Assembly: GCA_027065385.1 (NCBI GenBank)
Contig: JAMOOP010000093.1
Span: forward strand, 1 to 39,536
Direction: 5' to 3'
Source: Campylobacteraceae bacterium
GTDB taxonomy: Bacteria; Campylobacterota; Campylobacteria; Campylobacterales; Sulfurovaceae
DNA: 39,536 nt
Translations under genes and position numbers: made by a program
Shown here: piece after piece, positions 1 through 8,106 of the stretch
How positions within the stretch are numbered: position 1 is the stretch's first letter
Layout of the letters: each line of letters begins with the position of its first letter
Notes under the pieces: model-generated
What the model was told of the DNA's origin: nothing
Databases searched by the model: none
What the model saw: the letters and a program-made list of their open reading frames with translations, nothing else

Positions 1-33
1 TTTTTATATTGGATACTTTGTAGTATAATTTCT

Positions 34-82
34 ATGATTCTTAGTTGTGTGAGCATACATTCTAAGAATCATCTTTTTCTTT
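34..82 (+). terminator. Rho-independent terminator of an upstream plus-strand gene
   Basis: An 11-bp perfect inverted repeat (ATGATTCTTAG at 34-44, CTAAGAATCAT at 62-72) encloses a 17-nt loop and is followed directly by a T-rich tract (73-82). The T-tract lies on the plus-strand side only, so it should end a transcript entering from the left of the window. The gene it serves is not visible. Confidence 0.7.
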
Positions 83-122
83 AAACTATTCTTAATCCTT
101 TATATTTTTTGTCTAAAGTGTA

Positions 123-541
123 GATATAATATCAATCCACCATATATATAGCAATTTCAGGCTGGTGGTCACTAAAAAGTTTTTAGTGAAATTCAAAAAA
201 ATATCGAAAATCCTTGATATGCATGATAAAAAATCATATTGAGCGATAATACAGCAGTAGTTGTTAGTTTTACTTATGTATTTTTATAAGTTTAGCAATA
301 ATAATTTATGAAAATAACTAAAATAGTAGAATTCATGTATTAAATAACAATTACCTTAAGCCACAATAGTTTGGCTACGACACCTTAACTGCCAATTCCT
401 ATAAAGGAAAGTTATTTTATTGGTTTAATAATAGCTAGTGAGGCGAAACCAAAGTAGATGGAAGATTATTGTATCATAGATTAAAAACCATTTTTGATAT
501 TTTTGTGGTTTCTATGATTTTCCATTGAAAAAGATACTATT
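123..541 (+). mobile_element. 419-bp non-coding repeat, copy 1 (putative IS200/IS605-derived non-autonomous element)
   Basis: This stretch is repeated in inverted orientation at 23886-24304. The two are exactly the same length and I find only three differences (222/24205, 444/23983, 462/23965). Identity stops abruptly at both ends. It encodes no protein of useful size; the longest start-to-stop I noticed is an 11-codon ORF near 308. Near the left end lie two hairpins: CCACCA...TGGTGG, then the near-perfect palindrome TCACTAAAAA/TTTTTAGTGA. The right end carries a module also found downstream of the tnpB remnant at 23339-23447. Subterminal hairpins, absence of terminal inverted repeats, and a shared right end with a tnpB element fit a PATE/MITE derived from the IS200/IS605 group. 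Exact ends are inferred from where the two copies diverge. Confidence 0.7.
427..541 (+). ncRNA. Putative omega-RNA-like structured module at the right end of repeat copy 1
   Basis: The module reads: helix A (AATAAT 427-432 with ATTATT 465-470), a core GTGAGGCGAAAC (438-449), helix B outer stem (ATCATAGA 473-480 with TCTATGAT 511-518, 8 bp perfect), an inner stem AACCA/TGGTT (486-490/506-510), then a tail from 519 ending near 536. The core, the base of helix B and the tail recur after the tnpB remnant on the other side of the window, while the inner part of helix B differs. In TnpB systems the guide RNA scaffold is encoded at the 3' end of tnpB through the element's right end, and the guide follows immediately; this segment holds that position. 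Expression and function are inference. Confidence 0.45.
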
Positions 542-780
542 CTATATTTACCACTCATTTCTAAAATGGCTCCTTTAGCACTCTTAAGAGATATATCTAA
601 AGATTTCACACTCTTTTGGAGTGTTGCCAAATTTTGCTTTTGCTACACCATTAATAAACGGTATAAATATATTAATACATCTACTAAAAAATGATATTTA
701 AAGTAAAAAGATGATAAATAATCATAAAGATATTAGTTATAAACAAATATAATTTAAAAAAATAAAAAAGGATAAAAATT
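542..780. other. Intergenic leader between repeat copy 1 and the YceI-like gene, with a possible broken ORF
   Basis: No intact gene is seen. On the minus strand an open frame runs from about 655 down through 542 and continues into the repeat, ending near 483; the part outside the repeat includes KSAKGAILEMSGKYRI. It may be the truncated end of a gene into which the element inserted, but I do not recognise the family. The last 40 bases carry the promoter and ribosome site of the next gene. Confidence 0.35.
748..772 (+). promoter_or_regulatory. -10 box and Shine-Dalgarno of the YceI-like gene
   Basis: A perfect TATAAT lies at 748-753, about 27 bases before the start codon, and AAGGA at 768-772 is the ribosome site. 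No clear -35 box is seen, which is common in Campylobacterota sigma-70 promoters. Confidence 0.45.
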
Positions 781-1443
781 ATGAGAAAAACACTTTTTTC
801 ATTAGTAGCACTATTTTCTATGGCAAATGCAGGAGGTTGTCTTTTAACCCAAGCAGATGATTTAAATATTAGTTGGAAAGCCTATAAAACATTTGCAAAA
901 TTAGGTGTTGGTGGGAAATTTACAGATGTAAAATATACTCCCAATAAAAAAGAGGGTAAAAACTTTAAAGAGCTATTTATTGGTTCAAAAGTATCTATTG
1001 ATATATCTAAAATAGATACCAAAAATGCAGGAAGAGATAAAACTTTAGTATCTATGTTTTTTGGTAAGCTTAAAGGTAAAACTATAGAAGGTGTTATTAA
1101 AAATATAGAGGCAGATAAACCTGTAAATGGTAAAAGAGTATATCATGGTATTGTTGATGTTATGTTAACCATGAATGAGAAAACAATTACAATTCCTATG
1201 AAATATAACTACAGTAAAGATGGAATATTTAAAGCAAAAGGGACTATTGACCTATTTGATTTTAAAGCAAAAGATGCACTAAGTAGCATTAATAAAAGCT
1301 GTTACGATTTACATAAAGGTAAAACTTGGAATGATGTAACTATTGAGTTTGCTACTACTGTTAAAGCATCTCTTTGTAATGTAAAAATAGAAAGTAAAAA
1401 GGGAGTAGATGAGAGCAAAAGAGATAACAATAACTCTAAATAG
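781..1443 (+). CDS. YceI-like exported protein
   Basis: A 220-residue protein with an N-terminal signal peptide (about residues 1-18, cut after ANA or nearby), followed by a domain that looks like YceI: an N-terminal segment ending in ISWKAYKTF, alternating beta strands, and a C-terminal ITIEFATTVKAS-like strand (here VTIEFATTVKAS). YceI proteins are periplasmic lipocalin-like barrels that bind isoprenoid-type lipids; the ligand here is unknown. The start codon is supported by AAGGA 8 bases upstream. The last 35 bases overlap the next gene, which begins in another frame, so the two are probably co-transcribed and translationally coupled. The lysine- and asparagine-rich C-terminal tail is probably unstructured. 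Confidence 0.75.
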   Translation: MRKTLFSLVALFSMANAGGCLLTQADDLNISWKAYKTFAKLGVGGKFTDVKYTPNKKEGKNFKELFIGSKVSIDISKIDTKNAGRDKTLVSMFFGKLKGKTIEGVIKNIEADKPVNGKRVYHGIVDVMLTMNEKTITIPMKYNYSKDGIFKAKGTIDLFDFKAKDALSSINKSCYDLHKGKTWNDVTIEFATTVKASLCNVKIESKKGVDESKRDNNNSK

Positions 1444-2410
1444 TCTAATTGAAGCACAAATACCAGTCTTTATATGGGGAAGCCCTGGGATTGGTAAATC
1501 ATCTATTGTTAAACAGATAGCTAAAGATAAAAATTTAGAGTTTGTTGATTTGCGTTTGTCTCTACTTGACCCAACAGATTTAAAAGGTATTCCATTTTTT
1601 GATAAAGATAATAATCAAGCATTATGGGCATCTCCTAATTTTTTACCAAAAAAGCCAAACTCAAAAGGTATTCTATTTTTAGATGAGATAAATACAGCAC
1701 CACCATCAGTTCAAGCATCTGCATATCAATTAATTCTTGATAGAAAAGTGGGAGATTATGAACTACCTAGTGGTTGGAGTATAGTATCAGCTGGAAATAA
1801 TGAGAGTGATAGAGGTGTAGTATATCGTATGCCACCACCACTATCTAACCGTTTTGTTCATCTAAATATGGAAGTTAGCTTCGAAGATTGGAAAATATGG
1901 GCATATAAAAATAGCATAGATAGTTCAATTATATCATTTTTACACTACGATAGCGAAAAACTTTTTGTTTTTGACCCAACTAAAAATGAAAAAAGCTTTC
2001 CAACGCCTAGGTCTTGGGAGTATGTAGATAAAATCTTATTATCTAAACTAGATAACTCTCTACTGCTAGAGACCGTATCAGGAGCTGTTGGAAATGAAAG
2101 TGCTATAGCCTTTATAGCATTTAGAAAAGTTATGAATAGACTTCCTAATATAGATAATATTTTAGAGGGAAAAGAGGTTGAAGTAGAGCATAATAGTCAA
2201 ATCTTATTTGCACTAATTGCAGGAATTATATCATCTCTTAAAAATAATAGTTCTAAAATTAAAATAGATAATACTCTAAGATTTTCTTTGAGTCTGCCTA
2301 AAGAGTTTTCTGTTATGTTAGTTAAAGATATGCAACAAAATAGTATTAATGTAGAGAGTTCATCTTTTTGGAATAGTTGGGTTGATGAGTTTGCTTATCT
2401 ATTAAGTTGA
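1409..2410 (+). CDS. MoxR-like AAA+ ATPase
   Basis: A 333-residue cytoplasmic AAA+ protein. Walker A is GSPGIGKS (residues 24-31), Walker B ILFLDE (88-93), sensor 1 is the Asn in VSAGNNESD (about 130), and an SNRF arginine-finger region follows at about 155. This is the pattern of the MoxR group, whose members usually act as chaperone-like ATPases with a von Willebrand A (VWA) or VWA-like metallopeptidase partner. No VWA gene is next to it: the following gene is a short exported protein. The start is set by GGGAG at 1401-1405, inside the end of the YceI-like gene, giving a 35-bp overlap. Substrate and partner cannot be told from this window. Confidence 0.8.
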   Translation: MRAKEITITLNSLIEAQIPVFIWGSPGIGKSSIVKQIAKDKNLEFVDLRLSLLDPTDLKGIPFFDKDNNQALWASPNFLPKKPNSKGILFLDEINTAPPSVQASAYQLILDRKVGDYELPSGWSIVSAGNNESDRGVVYRMPPPLSNRFVHLNMEVSFEDWKIWAYKNSIDSSIISFLHYDSEKLFVFDPTKNEKSFPTPRSWEYVDKILLSKLDNSLLLETVSGAVGNESAIAFIAFRKVMNRLPNIDNILEGKEVEVEHNSQILFALIAGIISSLKNNSSKIKIDNTLRFSLSLPKEFSVMLVKDMQQNSINVESSSFWNSWVDEFAYLLS

Positions 2411-2462
2411 TTTACAGTAGAATTATTATAATCTATACAAAAAAATAAAATAAGGTGAGATT

Positions 2463-2750
2463 ATGAAAAAGGTATTTATACTAATAGTATTGGTTTTAAT
2501 AACTACTATAAATGCAAAGGATACTAACTCTACAGAGCATAATAGAAGTCAAAAAGAGGATATAATTAAAAAACAAGTCCAAGAACAGATAAAAAGGGAG
2601 GAGAAATATGCAAAAGAACAGATATTTTATCAAGGAAGTGATTATAATCTATCTTCTTCTGAAGTAAATGAAAAATCTTTAGAATCCATAAAAACAATTG
2701 AACCAGATTATGACTTTAATATGGACGATGCTTATAGTGATGAGCAATAG
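2463..2750 (+). CDS. Small exported hypothetical protein
   Basis: A 95-residue protein with a typical signal peptide (residues 1-18, ending TINAK), then a charged, low-complexity region rich in Glu, Lys, Gln and Ser with no domain I recognise. A ribosome site (AAGGTGAG) lies 6 bases before the ATG. It follows the MoxR-like gene after 52 bases and may be in the same transcript. The stop codon lies inside a palindrome shared with the convergent hslU gene. Function unknown. Confidence 0.6.
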   Translation: MKKVFILIVLVLITTINAKDTNSTEHNRSQKEDIIKKQVQEQIKREEKYAKEQIFYQGSDYNLSSSEVNEKSLESIKTIEPDYDFNMDDAYSDEQ

Positions 2751-2770
2751 ATAGAGTTATACTCTATCTA
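2748..2770. terminator. Palindrome between convergent genes (possible bidirectional terminator)
   Basis: TAGATAGAGT (2748-2757) and ACTCTATCTA (2761-2770) form a perfect 10-bp stem with a 3-nt loop. The TAG stop of the upstream plus-strand gene is the first arm's start. It lies 6 bases before the end of hslU on the other strand. There is no strong T-run on either side, so termination efficiency is uncertain. Confidence 0.5.
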
Positions 2771-2775
2771 AATTA

Positions 2776-4125
2776 CTATAAAATATATCTAGTAGTATCT
2801 TCACTATCAACTAGTTTTTCTAGCTTCTCTTCTATAAGTGCTTCATCAACAATAACCTCTTGCCCCTTATACTCATCTGCATTAAAACTAATATCTTCAA
2901 CTATTTTTTCCATAATAGTATGAAGTCTTCTAGCTCCAATATCTTCTGTTTTTTCATTAGCTAAAGCTGAATAGTTTGCTATACTTCGTAAAGCCTCTTC
3001 TTGGAAAGTTAATTCAACTCCTTCAACACCTAAAAGTGCTTTATACTGCTTTATAAGAGAGTTTTTAGGCTCTGTTAAAATTCTATATAGAGACTCGGCA
3101 TCTAAGCTATCTAACTCTACTCTTAAAGGAAATCTACCTTGAAGTTCTGGAATAAGGTCGCTTGGTTTACTTAAATGAAATGCTCCTGCTGAAATAAATA
3201 GTATATGGTCAGTTTTTACCATACCAATTCTAGTCTGAACATTTGAACCCTCTACAATAGGAAGTAGGTCTCTTTGAACTCCCTCTTTACTGGGGTCCTG
3301 TCTTGAATTTGAGTTTGCAGGAACTGCAATTTTGTCTATCTCATCAATAAATACTATTCCACCCTCTTCTATCTTTTTAATAGCTAAATCTTTTAGTTTC
3401 TCTTCATCAAAAAGTTCACTACTTGCCTCTTGTGCTAAGATTTTTTTAGCCTCTTTTACTGTTACCTCTTTTTTCTTACCTTTTTTATTAAGTCCTCCAA
3501 TAACTTTAATAATAGACTCTTGCACATTTGCCATCTCTGGAGGAACATTTCCTGCACTAGTTACATCAATAGTTGGAGCTGGAAGTTCAACCTCTATTTT
3601 TAAGTGGTCTAATTCTCCTTTTTCAAACTTTTTTTGCATTTTAGCAAATGAGTTTTCATAATCTCTCTGTTTTATCTCACTTGCACCTGCTGGAAGTGGT
3701 GGGAGGAGTTTTTCTATAATTTTATTTTCGATATAAGCTTCAATCTTCTCTTGATTTAACTCATTTTGTTCTTCTCTTACTAATGAAAGTGAATGAGCTG
3801 AAAGGTCTCTTATCATAGACTCTACATCTCTACCTACAAAACCAACTTCTGTATATTTACTAGCCTCTACCTTTACAAAAGGTAATCTCATCATAGTAGA
3901 TAGTCGTCTTGCTATCTCTGTTTTTCCTACACCTGTACTTCCTATCATTAGGATATTTTTGGGCATAACATCTTTTTGTAAATCTTCACTAAGTTGCATT
4001 CGTCTATATCTATTTCTTAAAGCTACTGCTATTGTTTTTTTAGCATTTGTCTGCCCTATTACATATTTATCTAAAAACGAAACAATCTCTTTTGGTGTAA
4101 GATTTGTTGACACTGTGTTACTCAA
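2776..4125 (-). CDS. hslU: ATP-dependent protease ATPase subunit HslU (ClpY)
   Basis: 449 residues, close to the usual 440-450. HslU is the hexameric AAA+ unfoldase that feeds proteins to the HslV peptidase in the cytoplasm. The N-terminal LTPKEIVSFLDKYVIGQ motif, Walker A GSTGVGKT (62-69), Walker B IVFIDEIDK (about 255-263), the RDLLPIVEG segment, sensor-2 GARRLHT, and the C-terminal TRYIL tail that docks into HslV are all present; the I-domain lies between the two Walker motifs. The start is a TTG (4125-4123) directly after the hslV stop, preceded by GGAG, and fits homologous N-termini. The order rplI-hslV-hslU is usual for Campylobacterota, but era, which often follows, is absent here. Confidence 0.96.
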   Translation of the reverse strand: MSNTVSTNLTPKEIVSFLDKYVIGQTNAKKTIAVALRNRYRRMQLSEDLQKDVMPKNILMIGSTGVGKTEIARRLSTMMRLPFVKVEASKYTEVGFVGRDVESMIRDLSAHSLSLVREEQNELNQEKIEAYIENKIIEKLLPPLPAGASEIKQRDYENSFAKMQKKFEKGELDHLKIEVELPAPTIDVTSAGNVPPEMANVQESIIKVIGGLNKKGKKKEVTVKEAKKILAQEASSELFDEEKLKDLAIKKIEEGGIVFIDEIDKIAVPANSNSRQDPSKEGVQRDLLPIVEGSNVQTRIGMVKTDHILFISAGAFHLSKPSDLIPELQGRFPLRVELDSLDAESLYRILTEPKNSLIKQYKALLGVEGVELTFQEEALRSIANYSALANEKTEDIGARRLHTIMEKIVEDISFNADEYKGQEVIVDEALIEEKLEKLVDSEDTTRYIL

Positions 4126-4656
4126 TTAAAGCTCCAATATTTTAATATTTGTATTTGTATATATGCAAAGTTCCCCTGCGATTTTAAGACTCTCTTCTAC
4201 TAACTCTCTAGCCTCTAAAGAGGCATGTCTATCTAAAGCCCTAGCTGAAGATAGGGCATAGTTTCCACCACTACCAATAGATGCTATTTTCCCATCTTCT
4301 GGTTCAACTACATCTCCTGTTCCTGATAGTATAAAAATATGCTTTTTATTTAAAACAAGCATCATAGCTTCAAGCTGTCTTAGGTGTTTATCTTTTCTCC
4401 ACATTTTAGAAAACTCTATTACAGATTTCAGTAAATCACCCTTTTTCTCATTTAAGATAGTCTCAAACATATCAAAAAGATTAAAAGCATCTGCTGTACT
4501 TCCTGCAAAACCTGCTAATATCTCTCCATGATAGAGAGTTCTAATCTTAGTGGCATTTCCTTTTAAAATGGTATCTCCAAAAGTTACCTGCCCATCACCA
4601 CCAATAACAGCATTTTTTTCACCCTTATAGGCTAGTATTGTTGTTGCATCAAACAC
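4126..4656 (-). CDS. hslV: ATP-dependent protease peptidase subunit HslV (ClpQ)
   Basis: 176 residues, the normal length. HslV is the proteasome-beta-like threonine peptidase that forms the double hexameric core of HslUV. The catalytic Thr is exposed after removal of a short propeptide: the start [12 protein letters not shown] matches the propeptide form seen in Campylobacter and Helicobacter, with Thr5 as the likely nucleophile. GGDGQVT, GNATKIR and the Gly-rich [12 protein letters not shown]-like segment ([13 protein letters not shown]) are conserved. It abuts hslU with no gap and follows rplI by 3 bases, so the three genes form one operon. Confidence 0.96.
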   Translation of the reverse strand: MFDATTILAYKGEKNAVIGGDGQVTFGDTILKGNATKIRTLYHGEILAGFAGSTADAFNLFDMFETILNEKKGDLLKSVIEFSKMWRKDKHLRQLEAMMLVLNKKHIFILSGTGDVVEPEDGKIASIGSGGNYALSSARALDRHASLEARELVEESLKIAGELCIYTNTNIKILEL

Positions 4657-4659
4657 TAA

Positions 4660-5103
4660 CTACTCTCCTACAACTTCAAGACTCATTATTGCATGAATTC
4701 CATGACCCAACTTAATATCTATTTTAAATTGACCTGTTGTCTTAATAGGTTTTTTTAGCTCAATATGTTTTTTATCAATAGTAATATTTAACTGCTCATC
4801 TATAGCCTTTGATATATCATCTTTTTTTACAGAGCCTTGAATTCCAACTGGAGCTAATTTTTTAGTAATAGTTACCTTTTTATCCTCTAATATAGCTTTC
4901 TCTTTTTTAAATCGTTCTATCTCTTCGGCTAACTCTTTAGCAATTCTAGCCTGTTCTGCCTTCCAATTCTCTACAATAGTAGGAGTTGCTAATTTTGCCA
5001 TGCCCTTAGCAATTAGAAAGTTCTGCCCATAACCATCTTTTACCTCTTTAATTTCGCCTTTTTTACCTAAACTTTTTACATCTTTTATAAGTAATACTTT
5101 CAT
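4660..5103 (-). CDS. rplI: 50S ribosomal protein L9
   Basis: 147 residues. L9 binds 23S rRNA through its N-terminal domain and bridges to a C-terminal domain by a long helix. The N-terminal signature [20 protein letters not shown] and the GYGQNFLI segment are clear, the connecting helix runs about residues 45-75, and the C-terminal domain ends in [22 protein letters not shown] precedes the ATG. It is the first gene of the rplI-hslV-hslU operon, divergent from the GGDEF-EAL gene. Confidence 0.96.
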   Translation of the reverse strand: MKVLLIKDVKSLGKKGEIKEVKDGYGQNFLIAKGMAKLATPTIVENWKAEQARIAKELAEEIERFKKEKAILEDKKVTITKKLAPVGIQGSVKKDDISKAIDEQLNITIDKKHIELKKPIKTTGQFKIDIKLGHGIHAIMSLEVVGE

Positions 5104-5219
5104 TTATTAATCCTTTTAAATAAATTATTCTTTTTTTGTAATTTATAATTTTAGCAAGTTTTGTTTAGAGATGGGATATAATCATAAGAATATTTATTTA
5201 ATTTATTTTTCAACATTAA

Positions 5220-7241
5220 ATGTTATTTAAAATTAATAAATATTATTATATAATGGTTATTATGAAAAGATTACTCTATTACTCATCGAAAAAAATATTC
5301 TCACCAGATGTTAGACGAAAAATTATAAAAAAGTTATACTACTCTATGCCTAAAATAGTAGTAACTATATTAATGCTCTCTATTCTATTTTTCTATCTAT
5401 TTAAATCAGAAGTGCAGAATAATGTGATGTTACTTGCTTGGATAGTTATAATAAATATAATAAACTTTATATTTATATATGACTATCTACACTATAAGCT
5501 TTTTTATCAAAAAAGAAGTGAAGAGAAATATAAAAAGGCAAAAAAGAGATTAAAACTAAAAGAGAGAAAACTAAAACTACTACTATCACAAGCACCAATA
5601 GGTATATTTTATTATGATGAAAATTTGAGAATTCTTAACTATAATAAGATTTTCTATCAAATATTCGGTTTAGAGACCAATTTAAGAGGATTTAATTTAA
5701 ATAATTTAACAGATAAAAATGCTGTAGAGGTTATGAAAAGTGTACTTGTAGATAAAACCTCTAAAAACTATGTTGGCTCTTATGATTTTACTTTTCAAGA
5801 TAAAACTCTTTGGGCAGAACTTAGATGTTCTGCTCTTGTTGATGAGAAAGGTAATGTTATAGGAGGTGTAGGGATATTAGAAGATAAAACCACAGAGCAT
5901 GAAGCGTATAAAAAAATAAACTATATCTCACTACATGACTCATTAACCAGACTTCCAAATAGAAGACACTATAAAGATTTTATGCAAAAACTTGTAAATA
6001 GTAGTAAAAATCAGGAATATTTTTCTATACTATTTTATATGGACTTAAACCACTTTAAACAGATTAATGACACATTTGGACACTCTGTTGGAGATAAACT
6101 TCTTATTGAAGTTGCTAATAGATTTAAATCATTAGATATAAAAGATGGACATCTAAGCCGTTTAGGTGGTGATGAGTTTACTTTAGCTGTACCATTTGTA
6201 TCTAAAAGTGAAGAAGAGGTAAAAGATAAAGCAAAAAAGATTGCAACTAGAATTAAAGAGCTATTTTATAAAGTTTTTGAGATAGAGGGGTTAAATCTAT
6301 ATATGACATCTAGTATTGGTATAGTACTTATTCAACCAAAAACAGACAATATAGATACAATTATTCGTCAAGCTGACATGGCAATGTATCAGACAAAAAG
6401 AGATGGACAAGATAATATTAAGTTCTATAACCATACACTAGATTTAGAAAGACAAGAGTTAACAGCTCTACAACAAGATTTAAATCATGCTATAGATAAT
6501 GGAGAACTAGAACTATATTATCAACCAATAGTAATGATAGAAAATGATAAACTAAATGCTGTAGAGGCTCTTATTCGTTGGAAACACCCTAGTATTGGTA
6601 TGATTATGCCTGATAAGTTTATACCAATGGCTACTGAATCTGGACTTATTAATAGAGTTGGTTGGTGGGTAGCAAATGAGGTGTGTAAACAACTTGCTAT
6701 TTGGAAAGAGAGAGATTTAATAATCTTTGAGTATGTAGCTATTAATATTAATGCAAGACAACTTCATGAGATAGACTTTCCAAAACATATTGAGAAGTGT
6801 ATATTAAAATATAATATAAACCCATCTCTAATAAAACTAGAAGTAACTGAAACTACACTAATAGATAGTTTTACAAAAACACAAAAGATTATAAAAGATT
6901 TAAACAATATAGGAGTTGAGTGTAATATTGATGATTTTGGAACAGGATACTCATCTTTGTCTTATCTTAAAAAGCTCTCATTTAAAGTACTAAAAATTGA
7001 TAGAGTGTTTATTAATGAGATTTTAATTAATGATGACAATTTAGAATTAGTAAAAAGCATTATTAGAATAGGAAAACAGTTTAAATATAAAATTATAGTA
7101 GAAGGAATTGAGACACTAGAGCAGAAAAGAAAAATCCTTGAAATAAATAAAGATGTATCATATCAAGGTTTTCTATGTAGCAAGGCTATTCCTGCTAAAG
7201 AGTTTGAAGATAGGTTTTTACTCTCTGAAATAGTAGATTAA
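5220..7241 (+). CDS. Membrane PAS-GGDEF-EAL cyclic-di-GMP signalling protein
   Basis: Up to 673 residues. Two membrane helices (about 44-62 and 68-90) form a short hairpin with little outside the membrane, followed by a coiled linker (100-122), a PAS domain (about 123-230), a GGDEF domain with an intact GGDEF motif (316-320) and an EAL domain with EAL (449-451), DDFGTG (571-576) and EGIET (628-632). Both catalytic signatures are intact, so it could make or break c-di-GMP; no RxxD inhibitory site is seen before GGDEF. No good ribosome site precedes the first ATG; starts at 5253 or 5262 (MKRLLYYSS) are equally possible. It stands alone between divergent rplI and convergent rlpA. Confidence 0.9.
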   Translation: MLFKINKYYYIMVIMKRLLYYSSKKIFSPDVRRKIIKKLYYSMPKIVVTILMLSILFFYLFKSEVQNNVMLLAWIVIINIINFIFIYDYLHYKLFYQKRSEEKYKKAKKRLKLKERKLKLLLSQAPIGIFYYDENLRILNYNKIFYQIFGLETNLRGFNLNNLTDKNAVEVMKSVLVDKTSKNYVGSYDFTFQDKTLWAELRCSALVDEKGNVIGGVGILEDKTTEHEAYKKINYISLHDSLTRLPNRRHYKDFMQKLVNSSKNQEYFSILFYMDLNHFKQINDTFGHSVGDKLLIEVANRFKSLDIKDGHLSRLGGDEFTLAVPFVSKSEEEVKDKAKKIATRIKELFYKVFEIEGLNLYMTSSIGIVLIQPKTDNIDTIIRQADMAMYQTKRDGQDNIKFYNHTLDLERQELTALQQDLNHAIDNGELELYYQPIVMIENDKLNAVEALIRWKHPSIGMIMPDKFIPMATESGLINRVGWWVANEVCKQLAIWKERDLIIFEYVAININARQLHEIDFPKHIEKCILKYNINPSLIKLEVTETTLIDSFTKTQKIIKDLNNIGVECNIDDFGTGYSSLSYLKKLSFKVLKIDRVFINEILINDDNLELVKSIIRIGKQFKYKIIVEGIETLEQKRKILEINKDVSYQGFLCSKAIPAKEFEDRFLLSEIVD

Positions 7242-7255
7242 TAGATTATCTACTA
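7231..7255. terminator. Palindrome spanning two convergent stop codons
   Basis: TAGTAGAT (7231-7238) and ATCTACTA (7248-7255) form an 8-bp stem around a 9-nt loop. The stop codons of the GGDEF-EAL gene and of rlpA both lie inside it. A compact bidirectional terminator is plausible, though no T-run is present. Confidence 0.4.
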
Positions 7256-8085
7256 ACTAAGAAAGCACCATTTAAACTATATCTTGACATAAATTTTCTA
7301 GCTTCATTCTCATTAGAAAAGCCCTCTATTCGTACACGATATATTGGTCTATTCTCTTTAAACTCATTTTTTATTACTGTTTTATACTTTCTACTTAAAA
7401 GAGAGTATCTTTTAGCATATATTTTAGCTCCTTTATATCTTCTAAATGCACCAACTTGAATAGAAGTTTTTCTAAATGAGTTTGCTATTTTTGGAGTAGT
7501 ATCTATATCTTCTATATTTGATAAAAGTGTAAATGGTTGTACTTTAGTTAAACTATCTTCTTCTTTTGCAAAGGTAGCCTTACAGTTATCTCCCACACAA
7601 GCTTGTATAACTCTATCTTTCCTAAGTAAAGATAAAGGTCTTGAGGTTTGAACTCTTTCTTTTCCTAAAACCTCAATTTTTACATTACCTACACCTCGTT
7701 TAATTAAACCTATCTTTTTTGCACTTGCATAAGATAAATCTATTACTCTATCTTTAGAGTATGGACCTCTATCATTAATACGAACAATATCACTTTTATG
7801 AGTTACCATATCTGTAACTCTTACCATTGTATTAAATGGTAAAGTTCTGTGAGCTGCTGTTTTTGCATACATATTATATATTTCACCACTTGCTGTTTTT
7901 CTACCATTATATTTATTGGCATAAAAACTAGCTTTTCCATAAATTACTTTTTTTAGTAAACCACTTTGATTATTATATATATGTTGTTTAGTATTAGTTA
8001 TTTTAGCATTTTTTGTTACACAACCACTCAATACAATTATGGTAAATAGTGATAATCCAACTACTATACTTGTTTTAGTTTTCAT
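7246..8085 (-). CDS. rlpA: RlpA-family lipoprotein with SPOR domain
   Basis: 279 residues. Signal peptide with lipobox LSGC (Cys22), so an outer-membrane lipoprotein is expected. A double-psi beta-barrel RlpA domain (about 50-140) shows GKASFYANKYNGRKTASGE, the HRTLPFNTMVRV segment and INDRGPY with the conserved Asp. A C-terminal SPOR domain (about 207-279; IQVGAFRRYKGA, YRVRIEGF) should bind septal denuded peptidoglycan. RlpA proteins are lytic transglycosylases or structural relatives acting at the division septum. It lies 21 bases after the MltD-like gene on the same strand, and both act on peptidoglycan. Confidence 0.9.
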   Translation of the reverse strand: MKTKTSIVVGLSLFTIIVLSGCVTKNAKITNTKQHIYNNQSGLLKKVIYGKASFYANKYNGRKTASGEIYNMYAKTAAHRTLPFNTMVRVTDMVTHKSDIVRINDRGPYSKDRVIDLSYASAKKIGLIKRGVGNVKIEVLGKERVQTSRPLSLLRKDRVIQACVGDNCKATFAKEEDSLTKVQPFTLLSNIEDIDTTPKIANSFRKTSIQVGAFRRYKGAKIYAKRYSLLSRKYKTVIKNEFKENRPIYRVRIEGFSNENEARKFMSRYSLNGAFLVSR

Positions 8086-8106
8086 AATTTATCCCTTTAT
8101 TAGACT

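Noticed and set aside
123-541. 419-bp repeat as a CRISPR array, group II intron or tRNA-linked island end
   Set aside because: No short regular direct repeats, no intron-encoded protein or domain V-like hairpin that I could see, and no tRNA at either copy.
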